Source: Tribonema minus
Taxonomy: Eukaryota > Sar > Xanthophyceae > Tribonematales > Tribonemataceae
DNA: 64,000 bases
Assembly (NCBI GenBank): GCA_017506865.1
Contig: JAFCMP010000036.1
Span: 124,001 to 188,000, forward strand
Direction: 5' to 3'
Shown: piece by piece, positions 62,601 to 64,000 of the stretch
How positions within the stretch are numbered: the stretch's first letter is position 1
How the letters are laid out: each line of letters starts with the position of its first letter
Notes under the pieces: model-generated
What the model saw: the letters and a program-made list of their open reading frames with translations, nothing else
Told to the model about the DNA's origin: nothing
Databases searched by the model: none
Made by a program: the position numbers and the translations under genes

Positions 62601-63998
62601 ACGAGGTGGACACAGGGTAAGGGTTATAGATAGGGTTAGTATTACGGCTACAGGTAAATTACATTTGTCAGAGTTTCGCTTTGTTAGTGCACAACAACAG
62701 ACTAGGTTGGACTTGAAGCTGGTGCACGTTCCTCGGTGGCCAAGCGCTGCTGACGCCTAGATGCCAAGCCGTGCTGCATGTCACTGCGCCCTGCTGTTGC
62801 AACACAGACAGTGGCGCGTACAAAAACAGCCGATTGCAGATTCATCATAGGTACTTCCGAAGTGCACGCGTGCATGTGGTGGGGGTGCGGCACAGAGTAA
62901 AGCGGAACCTGGCTTCGCCTCTGACGCGCATGTACCTCAGTACGACACTCGTCCTGTTGCAGCAACTGCACTCGCGGTACATGTGGCAGCGCGACAACGC
63001 CGGGCAGACAGGCCCTTGTAAGTGCCTGCATAGATATTATGTGTACTTGAAGTAAGTACTTCTATATGACCAATTTTGTGCATGTATGCGTGTGGCAGGT
63101 GCTTGACGGACTAGGCGTTGGCGCGGGGGAGACGGATGCCGCACGGCAGCAGCTCGAGGGTGCTCTGACGGAGGACGCGCTGGCAACTGCTGTGGGACAC
63201 CGCGACCTGAACTCGCTCACAAGTCTGAGTCTCGATCAGGTAGTGCATTCATGAATCCACCAAGGGCGGTACAGCAGGGTGCCGTGGCCTGCATTTTTGC
63301 GCACGAGTCTGAGTTTCATCAGGTATAGGGTTAGGTTTAGGGTTAACTCGAGGGCGCGCTGATGAAGGACATGTCGTCGTGCCGACGACCGCCGTTGGGC
63401 ACCGCGACCTGAACTTGCTCACGAGTCTGAGTCTCGATCAGGTAATGCGTGCACCAATTCACGGAGGGCACTGATTGGGGCGCCGTGGCCTGAAATCGCT
63501 CATGAGCCTGAATTTTCATGAGGCATATGCATTCATGAATCTGTGAATTCATGAGTTCACGGATGACATGAATTGGGGCACTGCGACTGAGCTAGCTCAC
63601 CAGTCGGAGTCTGGATCGGGCATGCGTGTATGAACAATAATGACCGTTTGCATCTCGCGTTAAAGAATGTGGTATCGCTTGCACAATGCGCGGTACCGCG
63701 CTAACTAACCCTGACCCTGGCCTGGTGCTCCCGGCCCTACCGCCAGACTGCGTCTCGAGTGATTATGCGCCGAGAACCATGACATTTCCCATTTGAATGC
63801 ATGCTTCAGTGTTTTGACAATGTTTGCTTTGCCGAAGAGGATCTGACCGACAGGATCGCATCTAACTGGGCCACGGACATTGCACAAGATAGCATGGACA
63901 TTGAGCGGGTACAGAAAGCTGGCACCGATGAGGGTTAGGCGAGGGTTAGGATCGAGGCTAGTGACACGTAAGGGACACTTCAAGCATGAAGAAGCCAC
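48842..63998 (+). CDS. LRRC9: LRRC9-like leucine-rich-repeat protein, 3' end outside the window
   Basis: Large LRR protein resembling vertebrate LRRC9, which has SDS22-type repeats and is linked to ciliated cells. Well-supported exons: 48842-49152, 49599-49785, 50828-50995, 51885-52118, 56856-57007, 57953-58390, 59103-59605, 60437-60517, 61227-61281, 62095-62238, 63099-63239. Probable: 52695-52964, 54950-55658, 56199-56346. Weak: 54797-54832, 55924-55956. One or more exons between 52965 and 54796 are unresolved. The first LRR block includes LHTLDLSGNKL and LRALWLCRNRLSAIS. The conserved NPVC motif (DNPVCSRPHY) precedes a helical part. The linker has DVHLTRVVRIQ and LVTPEYLVEY as in LRRC9. A second LRR block follows, ending in LDGLGVGAGETDAARQQLEG. 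Two introns use GC donors (55659, 60518). The first in-frame Met, 48842, follows a stop at 48818. No gene end is visible. Confidence 0.87.
50488..50670 (+). repeat. (CGGCGGCAG)n and (CAG)n array in an LRRC9-like intron
   Basis: About 16 perfect units of the 9-mer CGGCGGCAG are followed by about ten CAG triplets. The array lies in the intron between the exons ending at 49785 and beginning at 50828. Confidence 0.95.
51397..51526 (+). repeat. Interstitial telomere-type array (GGGTTA)n
   Basis: About 20 units of GGGTTA with a few variants (GGGTTAA, GGGTTGG, GGATTA) span 130 bp. It lies inside the LRRC9-like gene, between exons 3 and 4, so it is not a chromosome end. Confidence 0.92.
51665..51732 (+). 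repeat. Copy of the LRRC9-like exon 4 start
   Basis: The true exon 4 starts at 51885 (acgtacgccatcggccacct). A diverged copy (acgtacgccatcaaccacct, then ggaacaactggaggcgctt) lies 220 bp upstream at about 51676, also preceded by a C-rich tract. Confidence 0.87.
52190..52400 (+). repeat. Decayed copies of the LRRC9-like exon 4 end
   Basis: The true exon end (52076-52118, gctgagcgctgccgctcgcg, then aggcgcgcttggtcaacaag) is echoed at about 52228-52275 (tgagcgctgctgctcgcgag, then gcgcgcggcggtcaaggt) and, more weakly, near 52330-52400. The flanking intron segment (gagcgtgt(a/c)atgagcgctgcggt) is also duplicated. Confidence 0.75.
59700..59960 (+). repeat. Copy of the LRRC9-like exon ending at 59605
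   Basis: Bases 59780-59820 repeat the exon end and donor (gctgcagcagctggacattg, then ggtgagtg; true copy at 59586-59612). The following intron (gtg(g)aacc...gagcgatgctgctcggccgtt) is also duplicated, ending in a G run. The unit is about 220 bp. Confidence 0.88.
60855..61205 (+). repeat. Tandem duplication in an LRRC9-like intron
   Basis: Two diverged units of about 170-180 bp begin near tgctgcgtcagcggagt (60858 and 61027). They share tgaggacgcgtgg-type, ctcttggtc(g/a)a(a/g)cat, ggacttcca and caagttgcagttgcat segments. No coding similarity is seen. Confidence 0.78.
61829..61950 (+). repeat. Tetranucleotide (CATT)n-type microsatellite
   Basis: Degenerate CATT/CATC/AATT repeats (cattcattcattcattcatg near the end) span about 120 bp in an LRRC9-like intron. 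The composition is distinctly AT-rich. Confidence 0.85.
62341..62413 (+). repeat. Copy of the LRRC9-like exon ending at 62238
   Basis: The segment cgcaccgcgcgcaggcactc, then ttcgcactgccctcgctcaa and ggtgcgc, repeats the last 45 or so bases of the exon and its donor (true copy ending 62238). It lies 160 bp downstream and is preceded by its own ctgcag. Only a few bases differ. Confidence 0.92.
63280..63625 (+). repeat. Copies of the LRRC9-like exon ending at 63239
   Basis: The exon end (caccgcgacctgaactcgct, then cacaagtctgagtctcgatc and ag) recurs near 63285-63325, 63343-63441 (longest, with the ctcgagg(g/t)(c/t)gc part of the exon), 63480-63522 and 63575-63622, progressively decayed. Each is followed by cattcatgaat-like intron sequence. 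Confidence 0.9.
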
Positions 63999-64000
63999 AA

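Overview
The window is nuclear DNA from a eukaryote: GC-rich, with intron-rich genes using GT-AG (rarely GC-AG) introns, long poly-G/poly-C tracts, and TTAGGG/CCCTAA telomere-type repeats scattered through introns. Two genes (IFT144/WDR19 and an LRRC9-like gene) belong to cilium biology, so the organism is flagellated. The reductase gene begins with a signal peptide ending in an ASA|F-like motif, the bipartite targeting signal of secondary plastids of red-algal origin. I therefore infer a flagellated alga such as a haptophyte or stramenopile, without naming a species.

Layout. (1) 1-10327, minus: WDR19/IFT144, ten exons, 3' end beyond the window. (2) 10655-15527, plus: a five-exon short-chain dehydrogenase, divergent from IFT144 across 327 bp. 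(3) 17503-28735, minus: an eight-exon NAD kinase fused to an N-terminal EF-hand module, convergent with the reductase. (4) 28903-39394, plus: a twelve-exon PRP38B-type splicing factor with an added Tudor-like domain and RS tail, head-to-head with the NAD kinase across 167 bp. (5) 39395-43117: no recognised gene; it holds a 330-bp tandem duplication. (6) 43118-44500, minus: an intronless KH-KH-SAM (Bicaudal-C-like) gene. (7) 44545-47957: a DNA element with about 0.82-kb terminal inverted repeats, ending 45 bp upstream of the KH-SAM start codon. (8) 48842 to the window end, plus: an LRRC9-like leucine-rich-repeat gene, incomplete at its 3' end.

Exon models were built by hand from reading-frame continuity, splice sites, and remembered similarity to human proteins. 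For IFT144, the reductase, NAD kinase and PRP38B, every splice phase is consistent from start codon to stop codon or window edge.

The most unusual feature runs through all five multi-exon genes. The introns contain tandem, decaying copies of their own flanking exon-intron junctions: the last tens of bases of an exon plus its donor, or the acceptor plus the first tens of bases of the next exon. Copies repeat every 100-220 bp and range from nearly identical to barely visible. In one NAD kinase intron, some copies are inverted. The introns thus look as if they grew by repeated duplication centred on splice junctions.
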